Positions 15,785 to 24,478 of a stretch of 64,000 nucleotides of DNA are shown here, piece by piece. A program made the translations under genes and the position numbers. The notes below the pieces were generated by a model, which was given only the letters and a program-made list of their open reading frames with translations, made no database searches and was not told the DNA's origin. Numbering within the stretch: position 1 is the first letter of the stretch; the number at the start of each line of letters is the position of its first letter. This DNA is from Streptococcus pluranimalium (GTDB taxonomy: Bacteria > Bacillota > Bacilli > Lactobacillales > Streptococcaceae), in the NCBI RefSeq assembly GCF_002953735.1, contig NZ_CP025536.1, forward strand, positions 1,680,001 through 1,744,000. The letters are read 5' to 3'.

Positions 15785-16741
15785 ATGAGTTTTCCATCTG
15801 CTTATAACCTTGAGTTAAAAACTGATTTATCTGCTAAGGAGGCCTATGATTTTTCTCGTACTCCAGTTGGTTCAACTTATCATTTGACTGATGCCAAAAA
15901 GTTTCAATGTGGTGAAAAATGTTCCTTCAAATTGACCTTAACAAACTTCAACAATCCAGACTTTGACAAAACACCTTATTTTACTCCTGGAGCACGTAAC
16001 CAAGAACATGATTCTAATTATTGTCAACGCATGATCGAACATTACCATCAAAGAGAACAAGAGGTAACAACAGAAAACCACGGTTCGTTTTCTCGTGAGA
16101 AAAACAAACTCATTATCGATCTAGATCTTGTTAAAGGGTCACTGGCTACTATCACTAATCCTAAACAAAACGATGAAAACAGCCCTTCATCTGAAACAAG
16201 TGATACTGAGGTTGCACATCGACACTCTCGTACATCTTCTACCGCTGATACCAAAACTTTTCGGAGTCATGTCAAACAACTTACTGCCCTTATACGCTAT
16301 TTTTTAGAATACCAATCAGGCGAAAAATTCACATTTTACTCTAAAAATAAACAAGAAATTCAACTGGAAAGGTACTTCGTCAATCTAGCAGAAGCTACCA
16401 AAAGAGGAATTAACTTGGAAGATGTTCACATCTACTATGATACCGCCACAGTAGATTATCATTTGAATAAAGATAACCCTGATAATAGTTATTTTTTAAT
16501 CAGATTTCATCATGTCTGCTCAATTGATAACGTCAATAACCGTCCAACAATAATCATCAATGAAACCAAGTCTCAACATCATGGAGTAGGTTATAAGATA
16601 AAGATATTAAAACGTGCAGCTAAAGATGGTGAGCCTTTAAAAGTGTTCTTTTTTGGAAGTTTTATAAAACATCCAAATAGAAAATTTATAAATCCAAACG
16701 TTAGCCCAATTGATATTTTAGATTATCTTGTCTTTAGCTAG
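15785..16741 (+). CDS. Hypothetical protein with CxxxC...H...C zinc-type motif
   Basis: A 318-residue protein and the only plus-strand gene of the element. Residues 40-80 contain QCGEKCSF, then TPYFTPGARNQEHDSNYC, a Cys/Cys/His/Cys pattern resembling the zinc-binding head of CoiA-like and other nuclease-associated proteins. The middle is Ser/Thr-rich. The C-terminal half is basic with alternating strands and helices (RSHVKQLTALIRYFLEY onward). The divergent orientation and own promoter suggest a cargo gene rather than a transfer gene; an anti-phage or recombination role is conceivable. Ribosome site GAGAGG precedes ATG 15785. Confidence 0.7.
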   Translation: MSFPSAYNLELKTDLSAKEAYDFSRTPVGSTYHLTDAKKFQCGEKCSFKLTLTNFNNPDFDKTPYFTPGARNQEHDSNYCQRMIEHYHQREQEVTTENHGSFSREKNKLIIDLDLVKGSLATITNPKQNDENSPSSETSDTEVAHRHSRTSSTADTKTFRSHVKQLTALIRYFLEYQSGEKFTFYSKNKQEIQLERYFVNLAEATKRGINLEDVHIYYDTATVDYHLNKDNPDNSYFLIRFHHVCSIDNVNNRPTIIINETKSQHHGVGYKIKILKRAAKDGEPLKVFFFGSFIKHPNRKFINPNVSPIDILDYLVFS

Positions 16742-16982
16742 TTGCAATAAGAAAATCATCTAACTCCTCTTTAGAAAACTCTATTATTTTATATGAAGCT
16801 ATAAATTCAAAGACTGATTGCATATGTGCTTCAGTCTTATTTTTAGCTTCCTCATAGGATAAAAAGGGTTTAGCTTGTTTTATTTCATCTGTCCACCCAA
16901 TACTTCCATCTTTCCTAGGAATAAGCCAAACAGTTTGAAAAATACTGATTTCTGCCAAAACCAAATAATATTTTTGTTCCAT
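16734..16982 (-). CDS. Hypothetical protein, 82 aa
   Basis: An 82-residue acidic protein of unknown family. It converges on the plus-strand gene and overlaps its last eight bases. A GGAGG ribosome site precedes ATG 16982. It lies nine bases after the 76-residue gene, so the two are cotranscribed. Confidence 0.6.
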   Translation of the reverse strand: MEQKYYLVLAEISIFQTVWLIPRKDGSIGWTDEIKQAKPFLSYEEAKNKTEAHMQSVFEFIASYKIIEFSKEELDDFLIATS

Positions 16983-16991
16983 TTTGTCCTC

Positions 16992-17222
16992 CTAAATACA
17001 ATCCATCTTTTCTGGAGCCAGCTCCAGCGTTAACCACAAGGCCTCACTTTCTGAAATATGTGTCAGCTTTCCCCCTTCATCATTGAAACGCAACAAGGTA
17101 AAAATATCATCAGAAAGTTTGCCTAAGATAACCATTCCTTCGGTTGTTTTCGCACGCCACAATTCATTGTCAAATTGAAAAGCTGTTTCTGCCCACTTAC
17201 TGAGCTTAGTTTTTTTATTCAT
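16992..17222 (-). CDS. Hypothetical protein, 76 aa
   Basis: A 76-residue protein of unknown family. Its ATG lies inside the end of the thioredoxin-like gene (eight-base overlap), which indicates translational coupling with it. No membrane segment or recognised motif. Confidence 0.65.
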   Translation of the reverse strand: MNKKTKLSKWAETAFQFDNELWRAKTTEGMVILGKLSDDIFTLLRFNDEGGKLTHISESEALWLTLELAPEKMDCI

Positions 17223-17661
17223 CTAGTGCCTCCTTAATGCTCTTCTCGTCAGCTGTAATCTTGCCTTGTTTATCCTTAGCAGCATAATGATAAATATCTG
17301 ACTTCCCATCTCTTAGTGTGAGAAGTGTTGCTGCTTTTTCAATATGGTATTGTTTCACTAATTTTTGACCAGTTTCCGATTCCACATCGATATAAAATGT
17401 CGGATAGGAATTCTTTTCAGCTGCGTTTATAACTGCTTTTTTTCCTACCGTACAGTAAGGACAAGCTTTTCTATAAAAGACAAGGTTAACATTTTGATCA
17501 ACCGTAGCATCTACATAAACTTGCTCTGTAAGGTGTTTATCGTAGTCTTTGACAACGTAATCAGTCCATATAGTCTGTACACCAATAACTGTGAAGAATA
17601 ATATGCTTATTACTCCTACTGTGCCAAAAACCATTTTAATCCATTTAAATCTATCAACCAC
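17215..17661 (-). CDS. Membrane-anchored thioredoxin-like protein
   Basis: A 148-residue protein with an N-terminal membrane anchor (MVFGTVGVISILFFTVIGVQTI) and a thioredoxin-like domain facing outwards. The redox motif is CPYC at about residues 67-70, in the context NLVFYRKACPYCTVGKKAV. The cis-Pro region of classical thioredoxins is not clear. It resembles the small accessory thiol oxidoreductases found near bacteriocin and conjugation genes and may keep exported element proteins correctly disulphide-bonded. The start is GTG 17661, sharing a base region with the upstream stop. Confidence 0.8.
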   Translation of the reverse strand: MVDRFKWIKMVFGTVGVISILFFTVIGVQTIWTDYVVKDYDKHLTEQVYVDATVDQNVNLVFYRKACPYCTVGKKAVINAAEKNSYPTFYIDVESETGQKLVKQYHIEKAATLLTLRDGKSDIYHYAAKDKQGKITADEKSIKEALDE

Positions 17662-18071
17662 TATCCTTGATCTCCCTGAATAAACTCGAATAAATCTCCT
17701 TGAACATAGCTAACTTTAGCCAATCGCTTAATCTCTAATTTCAAGTTATCAAAGGTCTCCATCATGGTATTAAATTGTAAAGGATCGAACTGTTTATACA
17801 GAGCAACAAGCGGTAACATAGGAAAGTGGTCCTTCTTCTCACTTTGAATAAATTCCAGAACTTGTTTTTCTCCCTCAATAACGGCATCAACTCTAATCAG
17901 CCCAGGTATGCTTGTAATGGCATCTCCATTTTGGTAAAAGGTCAAAGCAATATCTCCAGCTTTCATTGACTCAAACTCGGGAAAGTCATCTGTAATCTTA
18001 AAATAATAAGCTAATGGTTCCTGCCCTAAACCTGTTAGATAATAGCCTCGTAAAACTTTGATATTACCCAT
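17661..18071 (-). CDS. Hypothetical protein, 136 aa
   Basis: A 136-residue protein starting MGNIKVLRGYYLTGLG. The start is ATG 18071 behind AGAGGAGG; a longer in-frame reading to 18110 lacks a ribosome site. The sequence alternates strands and helices with no motif I recognise. It sits in a run of tightly coupled small genes. Confidence 0.65.
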   Translation of the reverse strand: MGNIKVLRGYYLTGLGQEPLAYYFKITDDFPEFESMKAGDIALTFYQNGDAITSIPGLIRVDAVIEGEKQVLEFIQSEKKDHFPMLPLVALYKQFDPLQFNTMMETFDNLKLEIKRLAKVSYVQGDLFEFIQGDQG

Positions 18072-18243
18072 AATGTTCCTCCTCTTTGTCATCAATGAAA
18101 ACAACTTCAATCAATCTATTTCGTTTATGTTCCAAAGTGATAAGCTGTTCCCACTCTCGCTTAGTATGCTTTATTTTCCATAATGGTATCACTCCAAAAA
18201 GGAGCAGTCTCCCAGTATAAAGAATTTCATCTTTTCTTTTCAC
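18064..18243 (-). CDS. Short basic protein, 59 aa
   Basis: A 59-codon ORF starting at GTG 18243 with AAAGGATG upstream. Its stop overlaps the start of the following gene by eight bases. The first half has a hydrophobic stretch around TGRLLLFGVIPLW, followed by a basic helix. The overlap and the ribosome site support a real gene. Function unknown. Confidence 0.55.
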   Translation of the reverse strand: MKRKDEILYTGRLLLFGVIPLWKIKHTKREWEQLITLEHKRNRLIEVVFIDDKEEEHYG

Positions 18244-18259
18244 GATAACTCATCCTTTC

Positions 18260-18463
18260 TTAACAAACTCTATGAACTTTAAACGGTGCTTGATAATAAT
18301 TTGGATAGTGAATAACTTTCTTAGTCTTCTGAACTGGTAGAGGAATATGATAATGCACCTGCATATACTGACAAGCTAATCCTCTACTCTCAAAGACTAA
18401 TAAATTTCCCTTACTGTCATAGAGATAGTCTCCATCTTCAAAACTAAAAATAACATATCCCAT
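18260..18463 (-). CDS. Hypothetical protein, 67 aa
   Basis: A 67-residue protein, aromatic-rich, with start ATG 18463 behind AGAGGAG. It begins MGYVIFSFEDGDYLYDSKGN, which suggests a small beta-hairpin fold. The C-terminal part is rich in His and Tyr. Unknown family. Confidence 0.6.
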   Translation of the reverse strand: MGYVIFSFEDGDYLYDSKGNLLVFESRGLACQYMQVHYHIPLPVQKTKKVIHYPNYYQAPFKVHRVC

Positions 18464-18574
18464 TTATTCTTCTCCTCTTCTAGTTTGTTCTACAATTACC
18501 TTATAACTACTTTCAAGTTCCATATTATAGCCATCCACCCCAACAAAATAATGCCGTACAGAAAATAGCTTCAA
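18464..18574 (-). CDS. Possible 36-aa ORF
   Basis: A 36-codon ORF ending in TAA that abuts the ATG of the 67-residue gene. The only start giving full length is TTG 18574, with no ribosome site; an internal ATG gives 19 codons. It would carry the ribosome site of the next gene within its last codons. Weakly supported. Confidence 0.3.
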   Translation of the reverse strand: MKLFSVRHYFVGVDGYNMELESSYKVIVEQTRRGEE

Positions 18575-18714
18575 CTAATCTAACTAAAATAATCCATATA
18601 AAATCCTCTCTTTTTTAGTATCCAAATACCAATGCATATTAGTTTTATAAGCCTATAAACTTTGCTCTCACTATCAGAGATATAAATGTAATGGCAGTTT
18701 GCGGGTTTTATCAC

Positions 18715-20208
18715 TCAACCAATATCAGCTTCAAATAGAGACAATTGTCTTGCTTGTTTAAGCGCATTTTTAGCTCCTTCTATTATTCTTTGAGTGAATC
18801 CTATGCTTTCTTCAAAGAAAGCAGCAATACTAGTAAAATAAGCTTCCTGACGTTCTTTTTTTACCTGGATAAGAGAAAGGACAATAGCTTTAACAGAAGC
18901 TAATCTAATCCCACCACCACGTCCAGGCTTAACCGTAAAGAAAATCTTATGATCAGCTTTAAGAGCTTTAAGAACTTTATCTAATGAACGCTCAGGGATA
19001 TTTAACTCTTCCCTGATAGATTTCTTAGTGGTTTGAATGAAAGGATCTTCACACTGATAAAAACTTTCTAAGTAAGCCATAACATCAGCTTTCCACTCAT
19101 GGAGATGACTATGCTTACGATCAGAGCGTTTCTTTTTAAATTTATACCACTTTTGTTTTACAAATAATTCTGAAACTTTCAGATTCTCATTAACCCATGC
19201 TTTACAAAGAAGTATTATATAATCACGACTGGCAGCCTCATATTTACCGGAATAAGCTGAAGAAATAATCTTTGAAACTTCGTCTGAAGAGAGCTGTTCA
19301 GCCAATTGTCCATTAAAATCAGACAAAACACTCTCACAATCGCTCTGAGAGACACCTGATGAGAAGTTAGCAAGTGCTAAAGTAAATAGCACGTTGTTTC
19401 TTCCCATTAAAGCTTTATTTCCCTTAATATCGGCTTCTCTCATCAGTAACTGATACCAGGGTTCATCAACTTGTCTAACACCTTCAGAACCAGCGATAAC
19501 CGTTAAGTTTGGTTTCTTACTTGGGAATGGAAGGTCCGATTGTTTCATTGACCAATCGAGCCACTCCTGGAAGGAATAGGTGTATTCTTCATGGAAAAAC
19601 TCAATATTATCCGTTCGTGGCATACGTGCAATTCCAAAATGGTTACAAGTCATATCAACTGGTAAGGTCTGATTGAAATGGTTTCTCAAGTTTTGAGAGA
19701 TAGCCTTGGCCACCTTGACAACTCGAAACTGTGAATGAGTTGTTACATAGGCAGGTTCCTCAAGAACGAAATAAGCTTGATAGCCCTTGTCTGATTTTAG
19801 GATTAGCGTAGGCATAAATCCTAAATCGATAGCAGCTGTTAAAATATCTCCAGAAGTCATCTCTTCAGTTGAAGATGTGATATCAAAATCAATATAAAAC
19901 GTATTGATTTGTCTCAGATTATTTTCAGCATGGCCACGTGTAATCTGAAGTTTCTTGTCAGTGTAGGTACCAAACCGATAAGCGTTAGGTGTCCAGTGCG
20001 TAAAGTTATCCTGGTTCTCCATAATGGCTTCCATTGATGTCAGAACAATACCACGTGCCTTGACCATATTGGCCTTGGAACGGTAGGCAAAGATAGCACC
20101 ACGGTTCCCCTCTTCAGCTGGAGAGATAGGTTTTAGATGACTATTTCTAAACTTATAGTTTCTTAAACTATCTCGTAGAATTAAGTTATGAATGTCTGTT
20201 AGGTTCAT
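18715..20208 (-). CDS. Primase-like replication protein
   Basis: A 497-residue protein. The N-terminal half contains FYIDFDI near residue 102, the acidic catalytic motif of archaeo-eukaryotic-type (AEP) primases, and later the matching region KSDKGYQAYFVLEEP. The part around residues 250-330 resembles a PriCT-type helical domain. The C-terminal 120 residues read as a winged-helix DNA-binding domain (IREELNIPERSLDKVLKALK). Such proteins start replication of the excised element. It stands alone: about 140 bases with no gene on its 3' side and the tiny 24-residue gene upstream. Confidence 0.8.
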   Translation of the reverse strand: MNLTDIHNLILRDSLRNYKFRNSHLKPISPAEEGNRGAIFAYRSKANMVKARGIVLTSMEAIMENQDNFTHWTPNAYRFGTYTDKKLQITRGHAENNLRQINTFYIDFDITSSTEEMTSGDILTAAIDLGFMPTLILKSDKGYQAYFVLEEPAYVTTHSQFRVVKVAKAISQNLRNHFNQTLPVDMTCNHFGIARMPRTDNIEFFHEEYTYSFQEWLDWSMKQSDLPFPSKKPNLTVIAGSEGVRQVDEPWYQLLMREADIKGNKALMGRNNVLFTLALANFSSGVSQSDCESVLSDFNGQLAEQLSSDEVSKIISSAYSGKYEAASRDYIILLCKAWVNENLKVSELFVKQKWYKFKKKRSDRKHSHLHEWKADVMAYLESFYQCEDPFIQTTKKSIREELNIPERSLDKVLKALKADHKIFFTVKPGRGGGIRLASVKAIVLSLIQVKKERQEAYFTSIAAFFEESIGFTQRIIEGAKNALKQARQLSLFEADIG

Positions 20209-20274
20209 TTGCTTCCTTGTTTTGAATTAATTTTTTGAAAAATCATTTTTAGAACGATAGTAACCCTTGGTGTG

Positions 20275-20349
20275 CTACGAAAGCATAGAATTCATTCTTC
20301 GTAAACGCTTTTCTTCTCTTCTTTCACTCCTTGTTGGATTGTTTTTCAT
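20275..20349 (-). CDS. Tiny arginine-rich peptide, 24 aa
   Basis: A 24-codon ORF, MKNNPTRSERREEKRLRRMN plus four residues. Its ATG overlaps the TGA of the 65-residue gene (ATGA). The composition, with 7 Arg, suggests nucleic-acid binding. The coupling is the main support. Confidence 0.45.
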   Translation of the reverse strand: MKNNPTRSERREEKRLRRMNSMLS

Positions 20350-20543
20350 TTGGATACTTCACTTTCTTTATCAAATATCCTAATAGCTCCTTGTAAATCA
20401 CTCAAAAAGTCTTCATAGTCTGACAGCGTAGCATTCGTTTGCTTCAAGAGATAATATTGGCTCTTTGAAAGTTCAGCAAGAGACGGACTGTAATTTTCTA
20501 ACTCTGTTATACAGACTTCAATTTGTGCTGTAATAGTCCTCAT
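20346..20543 (-). CDS. Hypothetical helical protein, 65 aa
   Basis: A 65-residue acidic helical protein of unknown family, coupled to the genes on either side by four-base overlaps (stop and start at 20540-20543 and at 20346-20349). Confidence 0.6.
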   Translation of the reverse strand: MRTITAQIEVCITELENYSPSLAELSKSQYYLLKQTNATLSDYEDFLSDLQGAIRIFDKESEVSK

Positions 20544-20755
20544 TCTACTAACTCCTCTGGTATTAGTTTTGTTTCTTTCGCATGGTTCTGTCCTTCAGCA
20601 TAAGCTTCAAAATCAATCTTACTCACTTCATAATATTCACCTGTTGGATCCATAACTTCAACGAAATCTGCTTTCGGATTCTCTAACAGTTTTTTGATTC
20701 TCAGCTCTGAAGAACCCTTTCTACTACTTACTATTTCTATTTTTTCTTGTATCAT
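20540..20755 (-). CDS. Hypothetical protein, 71 aa
   Basis: A 71-residue acidic protein with ATG 20755 and AAGGAGC upstream. It overlaps the next gene by four bases. No family recognised. Confidence 0.6.
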   Translation of the reverse strand: MIQEKIEIVSSRKGSSELRIKKLLENPKADFVEVMDPTGEYYEVSKIDFEAYAEGQNHAKETKLIPEELVE

Positions 20756-20765
20756 AACGGCTCCT

Positions 20766-21260
20766 TTAGTTAACTTTCATACTCCGTGGAAGAGTTGAAT
20801 TTGGAAAACAATAACCTTCCTGCAAATCTTGTTTTATATAAAATTCAGGATCTCGAGTCATTACATAATCACTTCTCTTACGACCTCGTATTAGTTGCTT
20901 ATAAGATAAAGGCAAACGTTTTTCAATCTCTTTAAATTTAAATCCTAACCTCAGATATGTTGTCACAATGTTATGAACATGTTCTTTAGATTCTTTATTT
21001 CTAACTCTATTACGAATATCGTCATCCTGATTCTCCAACATCAAACTTTTTTGGTATTGAATATACAATGTTCTCATTTGTTCTATTTTATTTTGCCACT
21101 TCAAGTTATAAGGCTGACCAGAATACTTGTTTACCAATTTAGCAACAGGCTCTTTAAACTTCATCTGAACAGAGTCAAACTCTCCTAAATCAGTCAGAGG
21201 ATCAATAAAACCCAATGGCTCACTATTGATTAGCTGATTATAAAATTCATTTCTAATCAT
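20766..21260 (-). CDS. HTH-containing hypothetical protein, 164 aa
   Basis: A 164-residue basic protein. Residues 105-140 (NIVTTYLRLGFKFKEIEKRL and following) look like a helix-turn-helix of the recombinase or sigma-like type. It is close to the right end of the element, where regulators of excision or replication are often found. A GGGGGAT ribosome site precedes ATG 21260. Confidence 0.65.
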   Translation of the reverse strand: MIRNEFYNQLINSEPLGFIDPLTDLGEFDSVQMKFKEPVAKLVNKYSGQPYNLKWQNKIEQMRTLYIQYQKSLMLENQDDDIRNRVRNKESKEHVHNIVTTYLRLGFKFKEIEKRLPLSYKQLIRGRKRSDYVMTRDPEFYIKQDLQEGYCFPNSTLPRSMKVN

Positions 21261-21306
21261 CCCGCATATCCCCCTTGTATCATCTCTTAACTACTGCACT
21301 AAGGTA

Positions 21307-21495
21307 TTAAGAAGTATTAAAGATATCCACTGTTTCAAACAAATTTAGTTGATAGAATTCAGCATAATTTCCTTCATCAGCAGATATACAAACCTCTTTT
21401 TTCTCAGCTGCTTCTGGAGTCATTTCTTGATCATGATTAATCACTTCAAAAATTTCTAAAGTATCAATATCCATAATGATTTCTAACCCTTTCAT
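21307..21495 (-). CDS. Small acidic protein, 62 aa
   Basis: A 62-residue acidic protein with AAGGAG nine bases before ATG 21495. It is the last gene of the element before core DNA. No promoter is visible between it and the terminator at 21535-21560, so its promoter may lie upstream of that hairpin, which would then act as an attenuator. Confidence 0.55.
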   Translation of the reverse strand: MKGLEIIMDIDTLEIFEVINHDQEMTPEAAEKKEVCISADEGNYAEFYQLNLFETVDIFNTS

Positions 21496-21534
21496 TGTTC
21501 GGCTCCTTTCTTATGAGATTTTAAACGAACAAAA

Positions 21535-21560
21535 AGGAGAACAGATTTCTCCGTTCTCCT
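21535..21560 (-). terminator. Terminator between comEB and the element
   Basis: The minus-strand hairpin AGGAGAAC / GTTCTCCT with a ten-base loop is followed by TTTTTG. It would stop transcripts of comEB running into the element. Confidence 0.75.
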
Positions 21561-21635
21561 CATAATTTAGGATTATTTACTATTCTAAAAACTCTTACCA
21601 CTTACATGATTTTTCATTACTTTCACAAGAGGCAA

Positions 21636-22091
21636 CTAGTCGTCTTTTGTTCCCAAGCTTAATTCTGGGACATCGTGCTGGATGTAGGCAACACCTTTTT
21701 TCTCCAAGAGCTCAATAGCGAAAGGATGCGGACGGTAATTAGCCTTATATGTGATTTTCTTGATACCTGCTTGGAGCAAGGCCTTAGTACAGTTCAAACA
21801 TGGAAAATGCGTCACATAAATTTCTGTACCATCCGTTGAAATCCCTTCTTTGGCACACTGAATCAGAGCGTTCATTTCAGCATGAACCGTTCGGATACAG
21901 TGCCCATCTTCCATGTAGTGGCCAGCTTCATCGCAGTTATCGGTATCTGAAACGCCGCCATTATAACCCGTCGCAATGATACGGTTATTTTTGACCAAAA
22001 CAGCACCAACAAAGGCTCTATCACAGGTTGAACGCTTTGAAATCAACTCAGCATTAGCCATAAAATAATCTTGCCAAGATAGTCTTTTCAT
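21636..22091 (-). CDS. comEB: dCMP deaminase / ComEB
   Basis: A 151-residue zinc-dependent deaminase converting dCMP to dUMP in thymidylate supply. The zinc and proton-shuttle motif HAEMNAL lies near residue 70 and the PCLNC zinc ligands near residue 98. Length and motifs match streptococcal ComEB. It lies nine bases downstream of the aminopeptidase gene and shares its transcript. In many streptococci efp follows; here the mobile element does. Confidence 0.93.
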   Translation of the reverse strand: MKRLSWQDYFMANAELISKRSTCDRAFVGAVLVKNNRIIATGYNGGVSDTDNCDEAGHYMEDGHCIRTVHAEMNALIQCAKEGISTDGTEIYVTHFPCLNCTKALLQAGIKKITYKANYRPHPFAIELLEKKGVAYIQHDVPELSLGTKDD

Positions 22092-22100
22092 CTTCTTCTC

Positions 22101-23165
22101 CTACTTGATGACAATCAATTCTTTAGGGGCTTGGGTCAATACGTCGCAACCAGTCTCTGTAATCACCAAGTCATCTTCGATACGCAGTCCATATTGATCA
22201 GGAAGATAAATCCCTGGCTCATCCGTCACTACCATACCAGCTGCTAACTTATCATCACTGCCACGGAAAAATGGATTTTCATGGATATCCAAACCAATAC
22301 CATGACCAATACCATGTGTGAAGAATGGTCCATAACCCGCATCTTCTATCATCTGACGAGGAATGGCATCGAATTCTTTATGTGTCATACCCGCTTTAGC
22401 TTGATCAATCAAGGTCTGGTTGGCTCTCAAAACGATATCATAAATCTCACGCTCTTGGTCTGTTACATACCCAATATGGATAGTACGCGTCATGTCACTA
22501 ACATAGTGCTTGTAATAGCATCCAAAATCAAGGGTTAGAGATTCTCCCGACTGAATCACCTTATGACCAGCAACACCATGAGGCATGGCTGAGCGGTAAC
22601 CCGAAGCTGCGATCGTTTCAAAAGAAACGCCTGAAGCGCCATACTCTCGCATACGAAAATCAAGGAAGTTTGCTACCTGCATCTCCGTTGTTTGCCCAGG
22701 TTTTATGAATTCTAAAACGTCGATAAAAGCCTTGTCTGAAATCTGGCAGGCTTGCCGAATGGTTGCAATCTCTGTGTCATCCTTAATCACGCGCAAACCT
22801 TCGACAAAATCCGTCTGAGGCAACCAAGTCGTATCTGGCGCTAAACTAGTTAACTCTCCATAAAAGGCATAAGAAACCTGGCTATCAAAGCCAACTCTTG
22901 TGAGTTTATCAGCCTTGATGATGTTAGTAATTTCAGCCAAAGCCGTACGGGTCTCGATAATATCAAAACCTTCAACCACTTCTTTGGCAATCAAGGTGTA
23001 GCGGGCATCCGTCATGAAAATGCGACGGTTACGAGTGATAAATACTGTACTCTCTGTCCCCCAAAATCCCGTTAGGTAATAAATATTATTTTGCCCTGTT
23101 ACAAGAAAACCATCTAAACCTGACTGCCTTAACTTATCTTCAAAACGAACAACCCTAGACTCCAT
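22101..23165 (-). CDS. pepP: Xaa-Pro aminopeptidase (M24 family)
   Basis: A 354-residue cytoplasmic metallopeptidase removing N-terminal residues that precede proline. The creatinase-like N-terminal domain is followed by the pita-bread domain with metal ligands in LTLDFGCYYKHYVSDMTRT, FTHGIGHGIGLDIHE and VVTDEPGIYL. Family length is normal. It is the first gene of the pair with comEB. The PepP/PepQ choice is uncertain, because the ligand set is shared by prolidases. Confidence 0.88.
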   Translation of the reverse strand: MESRVVRFEDKLRQSGLDGFLVTGQNNIYYLTGFWGTESTVFITRNRRIFMTDARYTLIAKEVVEGFDIIETRTALAEITNIIKADKLTRVGFDSQVSYAFYGELTSLAPDTTWLPQTDFVEGLRVIKDDTEIATIRQACQISDKAFIDVLEFIKPGQTTEMQVANFLDFRMREYGASGVSFETIAASGYRSAMPHGVAGHKVIQSGESLTLDFGCYYKHYVSDMTRTIHIGYVTDQEREIYDIVLRANQTLIDQAKAGMTHKEFDAIPRQMIEDAGYGPFFTHGIGHGIGLDIHENPFFRGSDDKLAAGMVVTDEPGIYLPDQYGLRIEDDLVITETGCDVLTQAPKELIVIK

Positions 23166-23274
23166 GAAAACCTCCTTAATATTGACTTATCAATGACTTT
23201 ATTTTATCAAAAAACTTCCATTGTCTTCAATAAGATAATGGAAGTTTTAAGTAATCAAATTTTTAGTATCTGTA

Positions 23275-24353
23275 TTATTCAGCTTCTTGATATTTGAAGA
23301 CCACATTTGTTTGATAAAGTTTTGTCAATTTATCAAATACGAAATATGATGCTAGCGCTGCAACAGCAGGAATAACAAGCCAAGCTAAAACAGTAACTGC
23401 AAGCGTATTTCCAGCTTTAAGACCTGCCAATGGTCCAACCAAGCCAACAAGCCCAAAGCCTGCAGAAGCTGGTGTCCCTGTAATATTAAAGATCGGAACA
23501 GAAAGACTTGAAACAATAGCTGTGGTTACAACTGGAAAGAGAATGACTGGATACTTGAATAAGTTAGGCATCATCATTTTCATTGAGCCCATAGCGATAC
23601 CAAGTGTGACACCTGAATTATTAGTTTTCCAAGAATGAACAATCAGAACAAGCGTTGTACTTGCAACTCCCATCGCCGAAGCTCCAGCAGATAAGCCGAA
23701 AAGTCCTACCGCAATTCCAATTGAAACTGTCGATACTGGTGAAATAATCAAAATGGCAAATGTTACAGCAATAAGCATACTCATTGCATATGGCTGAAGC
23801 GTTGTAAAGTAGTTAATCATCGTACCAATTGCTAGCGTCGCTGAACTAACTGTTGGTAACGTATAAAGTCCGACCAAACCAGCCAAACTTCCAATCACAA
23901 GTGGTGTCAAAACGAGCTCCGCTGATCCAAAGCGTTTCTTAATGACTTTAACCATCAAGATGGCAAGAGCAGCTGTCAACATGGTGTTGGTGATATTTCC
24001 TTGACCATTTCCAATCAAAAGAGTAGCTGCCTCTCCAGCTTTATCAAAATAAGTCTGACTATCTTGCGTGATCACACCCGAACCAACAAAAGCTGCTCCT
24101 GCAACGGTCATGCTACGTAGTGAGTCCAAATGGAATTGATAAGAAATAATGGCACCAATAATGAGTGGTGTTGCTAGTTGGAAAATCTTTACAACTGTAA
24201 CTAAGCTAACTCCCAGGGTAAATCCAGGAAAGTATTGCAGAATTGGGCTAAGATGGCGTTTGGAATCAGACCAATAATGATCCCTAGCGCTGTACCATTC
24301 AAGACTTTAAAAAAGAAGTCTTTGGGTGAAACATGAGAAAACTGTGCATCCAT
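23275..24353 (-). pseudogene. PTS EIIC-type transporter, frameshifted
   Basis: A membrane transporter of the PTS_EIIC_2 type broken by a one-base deletion. The first part, from ATG 24353 behind AGGAGG, reads normally to AILA near 24248 and then goes out of frame to a stop at 24201. The rest continues in another frame (PILQYFPGFTLGVSLVTVV, then LDSLRSMTVAGAAFVGSG) to the stop at 23275. Joining the frames restores one multi-spanning protein of about 360 residues. The missing base lies in the GGG/CCC run at 24244-24248. A phase-variable run or a sequencing error cannot be excluded, but the run is very short. Confidence 0.85.
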
Positions 24354-24478
24354 ATGCATACCTCCTAAAAGCCCCATTTGCTGGGATGTGCTTTCCATTA
24401 TAACCAGAGATTTTCTTAAAGTCAACACAATTTTATAAATTTTCTGATTTTTTCGCTAATTTAGATAATTTCATAATA

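Larger units (their letters stand above)
1..21534. mobile_element. Integrative conjugative element (right part)
   Basis: About 21.5 kb of accessory DNA in which almost every gene reads on the minus strand. It contains a relaxase with a HUH-type NVHIHF motif, relaxosome-type small DNA-binding proteins, DNA topoisomerase III, a TOPRIM/ArdC-like giant protein and a primase-like replication protein, a set typical of Firmicute conjugative elements. No integrase, recombinase, VirB4 or VirD4 is in view, so the element must extend to the left of base 1. The right boundary is inferred: core genes start at comEB (stop at 21636), and a hairpin terminator at 21535-21560 separates the two. I could not identify an att repeat because the other end is outside the window. 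Confidence 0.8.
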
